From Cyrtodaria siliqua (lineage: Eukaryota > Mollusca > Bivalvia > Adapedonta > Hiatellidae), in the NCBI GenBank assembly GCA_037043455.1, contig JAWPHD010010355.1:30554-94553 (forward strand): a stretch of DNA of 64,000 nucleotides, read 5' to 3'. Under the pieces are notes generated by a model. It searched no databases, was not told where the DNA came from, and worked only from the letters and a program-made list of their open reading frames with translations. The position numbers were made by a program, and so were the translations under genes. Within the stretch, counting starts at the first letter, position 1. Each line of letters begins with the position of its first letter. Shown here piece after piece: positions 54,490-64,000 of this stretch.

Positions 54490-54616
54490 CTGCGGAAAAG
54501 AAAGAAACAGAATTGTAATAAAATAAAACTGAAGACACAACTGGAATAAAAAGGAACAGATCGGTAATGAAATAACAGAAGTCTGTTACAGAATGGCCTT
54601 ACTGATGGTCTATCAC

Positions 54617-54819
54617 TTACCCCGATACATATATATATATAATGGACTGTTCTTTCTTTGAATTAAGACCATTCCATTTATGTGTGACAAAGGGGTGTTT
54701 TGGGGAAAATGACTGATTAGCAGCCAGACATTGTAAAACCTTACCAGCCTGCGAGCCACAGGCTGATCTTGGTTTACAATGGACACCAAGGCTATTATAG
54801 TCGTGCTTCGGGGGCTTCA
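54617..54819 (+). mobile_element. MITE-A copy in the Trio-like intron
   Basis: ttaccccgatacatatatat at the left, then aatggactgttctttctttg, ggtgttttggggaaaatgac, and right end tagtcgtgcttcggggg. The TTAA flanks are mutated (ttac, ttcaa). Confidence 0.85.
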
Positions 54820-54962
54820 ATGAGTATTCTCTTAATTCAGGGTTTAAATAATGATAAAAAAATACAAGAATATCGACCGAACTGATGGATGCTCCCTGAA
54901 GTTGATGCTTTGTGGGAATTAAGTTGTGGTTCTTATGCAAAGGTCGATAACTGTAATTAGAA

Positions 54963-56014
54963 TGAAGACAAGAGTTACAGTTCTTACACTCTTGCACATC
55001 ATCTCATTGCCTTCTGATTTGAATAGTTTATTAGGGAAGCTTTCATAAAAAAACACATCTAGTAGCTGTATTTTTTGACTTGGAGAAAGCTTATGATACT
55101 GCATGGAAGTACTGTATTATGAATGATCTTCATGACCTTGGTCTTAGAGGCCGATTACCCATTTTTATAGAGAAATTCTTAGATGATAGACAGTTTTGTG
55201 TCCGAATGGGTTCAACCTTCTCTGATATTCATGAACAGGAGATGGGTGTTCCACAGGGCAGCATACTCTCTGTCACGCTTTTTAGTATAGTAAAATGCAT
55301 CAATCCAGGTGTGGATTGTTCTCTATATGTTGTTATATGTTATCGTGCAAAAAACATGAACACTATTGAGAGACAATTACAACAATGTCTCAATAAACTT
55401 CAGACCTGGTCTGATGAAATTGGTTTTAAATTTTCTAAATCTAAAACCAATTGTATGCACTTTTGTCAACTACGCAAACATCATGAAGACCCTCATCTAA
55501 CACTAGGGGGTTCACCTTTACTAGTAGTGGATGAGACAAAATTCCTAGGTCTTATTTTTGACCGTAAATTAACGTTTATTCCACACCTTAAATACTTGAA
55601 GGCCAATGCCTTAAAGCTCTTAACTTAATTAAAGTTGTTGCAAACACTAACTGGGGAGCAGATCGAAAAGTCCTTTTGCGACTTTACAGATCTCTTATCA
55701 GATCCAAGCTGGACTACGGCTCAATAGTATATGGATTGACTCGCAAGTCGTACTTGCAGATGCTCGACCCTATACATAATCAAGGATTACGACTCGCCTT
55801 AGGTGCCTTTCGTACATCACCAGCCGAAAGTCTATATGTTGAAGCTAATGAACCATCACTGTCTCATAGACGGGACAAATTAGCCCTTCAGTATACCATT
55901 AAATTACAATCTAACCCTTCAAATCCAACTTTCGATACTGTTTTTAATCCTAATTATGAACCTCTTTTTGATCGAAAACAGAAGGCCATTCGGCCATTTG
56001 GTCTTCGTATTTAA
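54963..56014 (+). pseudogene. Degenerate reverse transcriptase of a Jockey/I-type LINE
   Basis: Similarity starts about 54963 with two in-frame stops before FIREAF. Motif A (FFDLEKAYDTAW, about 55065) and motif B (GVPQGSILSVTLF, about 55242) are clear. The motif C aspartates that bind metal are missing: CSLYV runs straight into VICYR, consistent with a small in-frame deletion, and a second short deletion follows TLFSI. A frameshift near 55610 moves to the frame of LIKVVANTNWGADR...LLRLYRSLIRSKLDYG, then a stop and frame change near 56012. The copy cannot make an active enzyme. It lies antisense to the Trio-like gene. Confidence 0.88.
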
Positions 56015-56024
56015 CCAAAATTAA

Positions 56025-56996
56025 GTGACTGAAATCGACCTAAATTTGATTGCCAAGTACAAAGTACCACAAATTCCACCGTGGACTTTGGAAACACCAA
56101 AAATTATTTTTGATCTTTGTAATAATAACAAATCCATTACAGATCCTACTATCTTTCAAAGCAAATTTAATGAAATTAAATTGAAATACAGTAACTTTCA
56201 ACATATATACACAGATGGTTCTAAAGATGGAGACAAGGTAGCTGCAGCAGCTGTTGTTCACAAAAATAGCATAAAGAGCCGCCTGCCTAACAAGGCCTCT
56301 ATCTGCTCAGCTGAACTTAAGGCAATTGAACTTGCCTTAAGTTTTATTCAGGAATCTGATGATGACCATTTCGTAATCTTTTCTGATTCCCTTTCATCTC
56401 TTCAAGCACTGGGTAATATGAAACATGATAATCCAGTTGTGCTTCAACTTTTAGAAAAGTACAATTCTCTTATAGTTGATAATGTTATTATTTTCTGCTG
56501 GCTTCCAAGCCATGTAGGAATACGTGGTAATGATAGAGCTGATAATGCTGCCTTAGCAGCATTAGGTTTACATATATCTAATACCAAATTACCTTATACT
56601 GATTTTAAAAGTTGTATCAACACATATATTTGTAACTCTTGGCAAGCCGCTTGGGACTTGTCGGTGATTAATAAACTCCATTCCATTAAACCGTTACTCG
56701 GAAAAAGGTGTCCTTCTAGTAGACCCATTCGTCGAGAGGAAGTTGTCCTAGTCAGGGTCAGGATAGGGCATACACGCTATACTCATTCATATTTATAACA
56801 AGGTGAGCAGTTGCCAGAATGTATACCCTATTTTGCACCATTAAAGGTCGAAAATATCTTGTTGGAATGTGTAGACTTTGATCCTATGCGACAAAGATAC
56901 TACACAGTTAATACTTTGAAAGAGTTATTTGATACTATAGATTTTAGTCTTGTTTTAGATTTCCTTAAAGAAATCAGACTTTATAAATCAATATAA
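56025..56996 (+). pseudogene. RNase H domain and C-terminus of the same LINE
   Basis: The RNase H core is intact: YTDGSKDGD (first Asp, about 56206), CSAELKAIELAL (Glu), FSDSLSSLQAL (Asp), WLPSHVGIRGNDRADNAA (last Asp). It removes RNA from RNA-DNA hybrids. An in-frame TAA follows THSYL at 56796, then the frame continues EQLPECIPYF...ILLECVDF. The usual Cys/His cluster there is degraded (one Cys and the His changed). It ends with a stop at 56996. Confidence 0.9.
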
Positions 56997-57240
56997 TCTT
57001 TTCCTATTAACTTGTTTACAAGCCCGTTGGCGGGCATTTGTTGATTTACATATATACATAGTGTTGTGTTTTTTTGCTTCCATATCATCCCTTATTTGTA
57101 GATAGTTTTATCTATCTAGTTCTTTATACGTTTACATTATTTTTAATTACTACTTCATTCCTCCATGCTTCATCAGTTTTTGCGCACAATATGACCTATT
57201 TATGTGTCGACGTGCCGTAAAACACCATTCATTCATTCTA
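56997..57240 (+). mobile_element. 3' untranslated region and tail of the LINE
   Basis: gcccgttggcgggcatttgt (small hairpin), then taattactacttcattcctc, ttgcgcacaatatgacctat, cgacgtgccgtaaaacacca, ttcattcattc tail. The last ~120 bp recur as the truncated copies at 25430-25587 and 44290-44372. Confidence 0.88.
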
Positions 57241-57276
57241 TCATTTTTTTAAGTTTCATTGCAGACAAATTAGCTG

Positions 57277-57483
57277 TTAACCCACTAAGCACGACTATAA
57301 TAGCCTTTAGGTCTATTGTAAACCCAGATCAGCCTAGGAGTAACTCAAAACATCCTTTTGTCTAACTCGCAGGATGTCCGGCTGCTGATCAGTCATTTTC
57401 CTTAAAACACCTCTTTGTCACATAAATGGAATGGTCTTAATTCAAAGAAAGAACATCCATTATATATATATGTAGTGGGTTAA
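57277..57483 (-). mobile_element. MITE-A, reversed, in the Trio-like intron
   Basis: TTAA on both sides (57277-57280, 57480-57483), ends CCCACTA and TAGTGGG in perfect inversion. The body is the reverse of the other copies, with a ~20-bp change in the central palindrome (aaaacatccttttgtctaac). Confidence 0.9.
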
Positions 57484-57781
57484 GGGTTAGTAGTTTTCAA
57501 GTCATGCTCTGTATGACTTGAAAACATGCTCTCAATAACTGTAACTACTAGTATGAAATTACAAAGAACAATTACAACACTCAATTGAATGCAGACAGAG
57601 CTATGAATGTAGCACTTCCTACCATTGTGATGTTTCATTCAAATATGTTCAGTAGTTTGCACAGGACAGTCATGGACATTTTTGTCATTTCAAATTTTAG
57701 AAATATTTAATTTTTGTAAAGAATTTTATATAATTGTTTGATATAACTTTTTTGATATGTAGCTTATTTTAAAGTTTATAC

Positions 57782-57866
57782 CTAAAACTACTGCTTCTCC
57801 GCTTGGCTACAGGCGAGGAGTTATTCAGATTGGCCATGGAGGCACTGGGGCTGCCGTCTGGGGATT
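57782..57866 (-). CDS. Trio/Kalirin-like Rho-GEF, internal exon
   Basis: 85-nt exon with acceptor atttctgtgtttcag and donor gttttag|gtataa. Phase 1 in, phase 2 out. It encodes a Ser-rich linker, SPDGSPSASMANLNNSSPVA and then KRRSSSFR, whose split last codon (AG|) is completed by the first base of the exon at 54360. Basic residues followed by SSSFR look like a kinase target site (inference). It would sit just after the first SH3 domain. The 3.3-kb intron to the next exon holds a dead LINE and two MITE-A copies. Confidence 0.75.
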
Positions 57867-58502
57867 CTGAAACACAGAAATACATTTGTGTAAGGCATAA
57901 TGTAAATAAATACTGAAAATGGGAGCCGCTTGAAAGCAACAGCAACAAAATGCAAACAAGAGAAAAAGGTGTTTTGAATGTACAATGATTCCCTCTTCTA
58001 TTTTCTGCCATCTACTGTTGTTACGCAAGATAACACTTTTAGTGTTATTCAGCTGTAATTCAGAAACCAAACTATTACTCTAGGCTTGCTGTGCTATATA
58101 AAATCAAGACCTTCGGCCATAATTACACTTTCTGAGACACTTTTTCAAGCGTGGAACTAATTTGATAAAAGTATGTGCATGAAAAATGCATTAAAATACT
58201 GCTGCAATGAGCATGAAGGCTTCAGTAGTAAATATTTGTAGGAGGGGCCTATCAAATTACCAGTTGCACACAGCCTGTCTGTCAACTAAAATAGCTGATG
58301 TAAACATGCTGAAACAGCTGACTCTATATTTGAATTGAATATTTCACAAATGAACATTGAAACTTGTCCTATACAGTTATAACCATACAAAATCAAGATT
58401 TGGTGCCTTTTTGAAGGTCTGTTGACAACCCGCTTTAAATTGTCTGTTTTTGATGATAATACAGAGTAAAAGCCGGCTGCGTTGATAAACACATAACCTC
58501 AA
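57867..58502. other. No gene seen (probable intron)
   Basis: AT-rich filler upstream of the exon. No earlier exon was recognised. Confidence 0.5.
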
Positions 58503-58640
58503 AGGCTCCTCCCTGTGGGAAATGTTTACATTCTGTATTAGCAAGGGTCATAACCTCATAGGCTCCTCCCATCAAGGGTCATAATCTCATAGGCTCCTCC
58601 CATCAAGGGTCATAACCTCATAGGCTCCTCCCATCAAATT
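58503..58640. repeat. 31-bp tandem repeat, about 3.6 copies
   Basis: gggtcataacctcataggct followed by cctcccatcaa. The first copy (58493) is separated by a short spacer. Confidence 0.92.
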
Positions 58641-59960
58641 CAAATTGACAGTTGGTTTAAAAAAAAAGTATACTTTGAAAATGATTGTTTTAAAAATATA
58701 ATTACACCAATTGAATTGTGTATTTGTGCAATTTTTCATAATTTATTTTACAGTAGTTTATTCAAAATTTTGATATGGCAGTTGGGGCTTTAAAGTGGAA
58801 AGTCACATGTTTATTACATACAGTTATAATGCTTTCAGATAAAGTTTCATTCATTACATCATCTGTGATGTTTGTACACTAAAGTAAAAAAGAAACTCAA
58901 CTCGGGAATTTCCGCTATATATTGTATGTAAAATATACTGCTGTTAATCGAATGGTACATGGCTATATAAGACCCTTCCTTTCGGGGAAAAAAATACTAA
59001 AACAACACATAACCCACCAAATATTATCCCTTTAAAGTTCATATTTGACAGAATATTCATTTGGCTTGATAGACTGTTTAAATGTAAAAGTTTACAACCT
59101 CTTTACATTAAATACAGTACTAAAATGGCTTCAATTTACAAAACGTACATTCAACACTAAAACAGGCTATTAAATCATTTTAGAATTATTTTATTTACAA
59201 ACAGTCTTAATCTGTTTCTCACAGCAATTAAAAGGCTCATTCAGTTCTGAGAACACAAGGTGTTGAATCATAATAGCATGACGTGACATCATAATAGCAT
59301 GGTGTGATGTCATAATACCAGAAACTAATGTCATGATAGAAGCAACCAAATGAAAATATGAATGAAGCATTCTGATTGGTTCAGTGATAAAAATAATTGG
59401 ACCAATGAAATCAGTTAATTTAAAGCTCATTACATTCTCAGAACACACTGAGGTTTTTCTGGACATTGAGTAATGAGGTTCTTGAAACCCAGAAATACAA
59501 AACTCTAATAATAAAATAATTCTCTAAAATGATTTAATAGACTGTTCAAAATGTCTTACGAAATTTGTGTTAAAAAGTGTACTGTGACTAAAAAAAGTTT
59601 TGTCCTTTCTCTAACTAACAGCAACCTTTGTGTTTTTTTGCGTGTACATGTATATACATTATATAGCAGACATTGCGTTTCTTTTTTCCTTTAGTATATA
59701 TAAAGTGGTGTTTATTGCATCAGCTGCTAAGCTTGTATATAATGTTTCATGATCAGCGGTTATGCTTGTAACTGATAACAACACTGATAATGAATCTATC
59801 AACAAGATACGTTTCCTTTATAGCTAAGTCTGTTAAAATAATTATAAAGAAAGTACCATTTAGAAAGCCAAAAATAATACTGCATATAAACAGCCGAAGG
59901 TTGAACTGTAATCCATCACACAGGCTCCCTAGTTTGTGACATGTTTTAAAGCTGAATGTT
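58641..59960. other. No gene seen
   Basis: Contains short catcataatagcatg repeats (59268-59310). Otherwise AT-rich with no coding stretch. Confidence 0.5.
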
Positions 59961-60009
59961 CGATTTTTGTGTTATGATTTCACAGAAGATAAAATTCACA
60001 GCATAAGTG

Positions 60010-60200
60010 ATGAGGGAAATGAATTGAATTGGAGTTTTAAGGTGCACCAACATATGAAAGGTTATATGGCGCCTAACAGGAATGAACACGCCAGCCTCAT
60101 CCTCAATTTACATCAAGATAAAATATGGAGCATGGGCCTTGAACCTTCTCACCCTGAACGGCAAAGATGCTGCAAATTCTATTGTAGACACTCCATTTAC
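60010..60200 (-). mobile_element. SINE-4-like fragment, diverged
   Basis: gaattgaattggagttttaa, ggtgcaccaacatatgaaag, gttatatggcgcc match the tail half of SINE-4. The rest to 60200 is only loosely similar. Confidence 0.65.
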
Positions 60201-60544
60201 GTTGGAGCCACATTGTAGTTTTCTGCCACTGCTCTAGTAATATGAGCAAGATGGCACCTGAAACAATGCAGGGGTCACGATGAAGACCTTTAATGTGTAT
60301 GAACAAAAAATGATAATATTTTTGGGGGTGGCTACCCCTCTGCCTTCCCCTCTGCCTTCCCCTCCAACGGGATCTGCACTTCCCCTCCAACGGCCCTATT
60401 CTTTGCCCCGTACCCAAATGGGACCCCGGAACCGGAGGGAAATGAAGATTATAACATATAAACTAGAAGGCCACAGCCTACATGTCGAGCCCTATTATGA
60501 AGAAGTCCAATTTTATTATTTGACCTTTAATGTCATTTACAGTG
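60201..60544. other. No gene; C-rich stretch
   Basis: ctctgccttcccctctgcct, tcccctccaacgg is repeated (60338-60393). The open plus frame here is compositional and unrecognised. Confidence 0.5.
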
Positions 60545-61010
60545 CGGGAGGCATGTCGTAGCAGAGACCGGGTGTGACCTATATTTCGTCAAAAGTAGGT
60601 CACAGCAACTGGAGATTTTGCACATGATGTTAGATGCATATAAGGAACATTGTATTGAAGTTTGGTAAAAATCCTGCAAGATAGCAGCAAAATACACGTC
60701 ATAGCGGAGACAGGACGCAACCTATATTTCTTAGAAATTTGGTCACAGCAACCCGAAATGGGGGAGGCATGTCGTAGCAGAGACCAGGTGTGACCTATAA
60801 TTCATCAAAAGTAGGTCACAGCAACTGGAAATTTTGCACATGATGTTAGATGCATATAAAGAACATTGTGATGAAGTTTGGTAAAAATCCTGCAAGAAAG
60901 CATCAAAATACACGTCATAGCGGAGACCGGACGCGACCTATATTTCTTAAGAAAGTTGGTCACAGCAACCCGAAATTCTGATATAATGTTAAATCCACTT
61001 AAATCCATAT
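60545..61010. repeat. 220-bp tandem repeat, about 2 copies
   Basis: gcgggaggcatgtcgtagca, gagaccgggtgtgacctata, gtaggtcacagcaactgg and gaacattgt.ttgaagtttgg recur 220 bp apart. Each copy also holds a second cgtcatagcggagac.gg half-repeat. Confidence 0.9.
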
Positions 61011-61039
61011 AAGGAACATTCTGTAGAAGCTCGGTGAAA

Positions 61040-61990
61040 ATCCTAAACTTCCTTTACATATAAGGTTACATATAACACAGCAAGCTTTGTTGCAATATCT
61101 CATTCCCAACTATAGTTACTGAGCGGAAACCACTTTTCTATTTTTAGTAACAATGACCTTGACCCCAGTGACCACAATTGCAATCCAAAACTTCCTTTTG
61201 ATATAAACTACCAACAAGTTTCATTCTAATATCTCATTCCTTAAATAAGTTATTGAATGAAAACTGTTTTTCTATTTTTAGAAACAGTGTCCTTGACCTT
61301 AACCCCAGCGACCCCAAATGTAATCCCAAACTACCTTTTGATATAGGATACCTACACAGCAAGTTTCATTCTAATATCCCATTCCTTACGTAAGTTATTG
61401 AGCAGAAACCATTTTTCAATTTTTAGAAATAGTGACCTTGACACTGACCCCTGTGCCCCAAATGCAATCCCAAGCTTCATTTCTAAATAAGCTACCTACC
61501 CTGTAGGTTTCATCGCAACCCTGTAGGCTTCATCGCAATGCCTCATTCCTAACAAAAGTTATTGAGCGGAAACCATTTTTCTATTTTTAGTAACAGTGAC
61601 CTTGACCCCAGAGACCCAAAATGCAATCCAAGCTTTTTTTCCATATAAGTTACCTACCCTGCAAGTTTCATCACAACACCTCAATCCGAACAAAAGTTAT
61701 TGAGCAGAAACCGATTTTTTTCTATTTTCAGTAACAGTGACCTTGACCCCAGTGACCCAAGCTTCCTTTTCATATCAGCTACATACCTGGCAAGTTTCAT
61801 CGCAATACCGCATTCCTAATAAAAGTTATCAAGCTGAAACTGTTTTTCTATTTTTAGTAATAGTGACATTGACCTTGACCCCAAATGCAATCCCAACCTT
61901 CCTTTCCATATAAGCTACCTACCCTGCAAGTTTCATCGCAATACCCCATCCTAACAAAAGTTATCGAGCGGAAACTAAGAGACTGACCAT
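61040..61990. repeat. ~140-bp tandem repeat, about 6 copies
   Basis: tttctatttttagtaacagt, gaccttgaccccagtgaccc, aatgcaatcccaagcttcct, accctgcaagtttcatcgca and ttattgagcggaaacc recur every 130-150 bp with indels. Confidence 0.92.
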
Positions 61991-62099
61991 GCCCGCCAGC
62001 CCGCTGCCCACCCAACGACATACCCCAATCTAATAACCTGGTTAAAAATCGGACACACTGACGGACTAACAACTAACTTATGAACCAACTGACACACAT

Positions 62100-64000
62100 A
62101 GGGTCAATCCGGGTAATTTCGGACACTTCTTGCTCTGTTGGTAACCATTCGCTACATGCAAGTAGACGAAAATGATTGAGTATTTCATTTATAGCCTATT
62201 ACAAAATGTACGATCTGTCTCAAACTTTATTGTATACATTACATGGTATAGTGTTTCCGAGATATTGCAATTATTCGAGATAGAAAGCCACTATCGCAAC
62301 GGGGATAATTCGGACGAATGTCGGGTAAGTTTGGACGCACATGGGAATAACTTGGACGGTTAAAATTGCATCGGAAAATTCGGACAAATATTTTAATAGA
62401 TCTACTCAATACTCTAATATAGGACTTATAATAAGGACATCATTTAGCAAAGTAAATAACTCATAAACACTAATTCAAGTCAATCATTAAAATTTATTGT
62501 CAAGTAGGGCTACTCTTTTTTCAACTTGATACTTTTTGCGCCTTTTACTTTCATTGGTTTTTTTCACAGATGTAATAAATAACAAACAGATTGAAAACTT
62601 CGTATGAACCAATGAGGAAGCCACAATATCACGTGGCACTTTTCCTTCTAACTCGTTTCTCAAAAATTCATTGAGTTTGATGAGAATGTAACATTCAAAA
62701 GATTCATAATGAATAGTAAAATGGGATTATATACTAAAAAAGAGAAAAAAAGATTCAAAGCAAGAAATTGTATAAAAAGTTGTTTAAAGTTAAAAATATA
62801 ATTTTAGGCTTTTCCCTTCAAAAATCAAGCAATTGACTTAGTGCAACTTTCCTTCAAATTCCTTTTTTGCTTAAAATGTTAAAGGAAATTACGATTATTA
62901 GAAAGAGAAGTACATTTGTGATGAGTTTTGACAAAAATGAAACGTATATGCATAGTATTCTGCATGATATGTGTGTTTAAAGTCTGGCAATATTTTGTGA
63001 AATTTCTGCACTGTGCGACCTGAAATTTAGATACATTTCAGTTTCCTATCTGTTTGTTACTAGGTCTGTTTTTCCTTCCCTAGTTTTCGAGCTTTATTTG
63101 TACCATCTACTCCGTAATCTAATATAGGAAATGTACCTGTTTTAATAAAAAAAACATCATTTAGAGTAGAAAATAACTTGTAAACACTATTTAGAGTCTA
63201 CACTAATTCTGACAAACAACGTTATTTACGTTTTCTTCATTCTTCTCCTTTTCCCATCGTTCAATGGTTTGTTTCATGGTATTTCTAACAGAGGTATATT
63301 TCAACACTAATGACTTAATGAAAAGATGTAAGTCGTACAGTTTTACATGATGAAATAGATATTCGTGTTTATAAAAATCTTCCAACAGAAATACTGCCTA
63401 GAAACAGTGTCCAAAAATCTCTGACTTGCATGCATTCTCATCAAAATACAAGTAATAAAACATTTAGGCTAAAACAAATATTTTTAGATTTAGATCATAA
63501 CAGACTACGAAGATTGGACTTGTGTGCTGATTTGTTTTCAGATATCATTAAGGCACAAACACGACAGTTAATGACATAGAATAGTCCTTAAATAGCCCTA
63601 CCTTTATTAGCTATCATATAGATTTTATCAGGTTGATGCATATTTAACCTTTGTTGATCAAGATAGTGTATAAACTTAGAAAATTATCAGTCTAATAACG
63701 AAACTAAAAACAAATCAGCAAAAATGATAAAACGAATCAGAAAAAATGATAAAAACGAATCAGCAAAAATGATAAAACGAATCGGCAAAATCACGCAAAT
63801 GCCTTCATATATATTTTATTATTTTATTAACGCGACAAATAACATCGTTACAAAATATTACATATACAAAAGCGCAATGAGATTGATTAAAAAAAGTAGA
63901 AGCAATTGTCTGAGTTTTCTGGACTTGTTAATTTTGTAGAAAAAATTCGGACACTCTGATTTTTACTTAATTTAATGATACAATTTACCAGAATCGTGCA
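62100..64000. repeat. Old segmental duplication and 'ttcggaca' motifs; no gene
   Basis: 62405-62600 and 63105-63300 share ctctaatatagga, acatcatttag..aagtaaataac, taaacactaattcaagtc-type and cattggtttttttcacaga-type blocks about 705 bp apart. attcggaca/atttcggacac recurs at 62108, 62298, 62330, 62378 and 63947. 63716-63790 holds 3.5 copies of a 22-bp repeat (cagcaaaaatgataaaacga). No coding stretch is recognised. Confidence 0.6.

Overview
This is eukaryotic DNA, AT-rich and very repetitive. It has no operons, no rRNA or tRNA genes and no long intact host open reading frame. The mix of short tRNA-headed SINEs, TTAA-flanked inverted-repeat elements, 'ccataactc'/'gacggacagacgg' repeat bodies and abundant minisatellites is what I associate with bivalve mollusc genomes. 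The species cannot be named from this window.

Host gene. On the minus strand, two exons (57782-57866, then 54360-54489) splice in matching phase to give a peptide running ...KRRSSSFR-KWLTNPVRKLS... I recognise this as the linker after the first SH3 domain of a Trio/Kalirin (UNC-73) dual Rho-GEF. The gene runs right to left, with more exons expected beyond 64000 and toward lower coordinates. A possible third exon lies at 51896-51949. A good-looking exon of unknown parentage lies at 31158-31327 on the same strand. Most of the window is therefore probably intron or intergenic DNA. Weaker coding candidates are at 13067-13282 (short secreted-type peptide), 26049-26291, 32241-32529 and 39033-39152.

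Tandem arrays cover roughly a quarter of the window: 53-bp units (1-3115), 27-bp (6939), 23-bp (10735-11403), 22-bp (13512-14065), 42-bp (15426-17910, split by an insertion), 39-bp (18306-18583), 24-bp (19495-21930), 27-bp (22318), 30-bp (35130), 33-bp (35360-37925), 85-bp (39781), 70-bp (45610-46660, split by an insertion), 220-bp (60545) and 140-bp (61040). Three arrays (22, 23 and 39 bp), and perhaps a fourth (27 bp at 41454), are visibly amplified pieces of transposable elements still attached to the parent element.

Dispersed elements, with labels used only here. SINE-1 to SINE-3 have tRNA-like heads; SINE-4 is a short element sharing the SINE-1 tail. MITE-A and MITE-B are TTAA-flanked with short inverted repeats. 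MITE-C (ends TTAAAGGGACAC), FB-D (foldback, ends TTAAAGGGGTTG), MITE-E (ends CATTACGTGGTC) and MITE-F (ends TACTCAGTTGCAAAAG) are further inverted-repeat families. There is also one hAT-like element, several hairpin-ended 'CAAGA' elements, and one degenerate Jockey/I-type LINE (about 54963-57240) lying antisense inside the Trio-like intron, with two 5'-truncated relatives elsewhere. Several insertions are nested, with target-site duplications that let their order be read directly.
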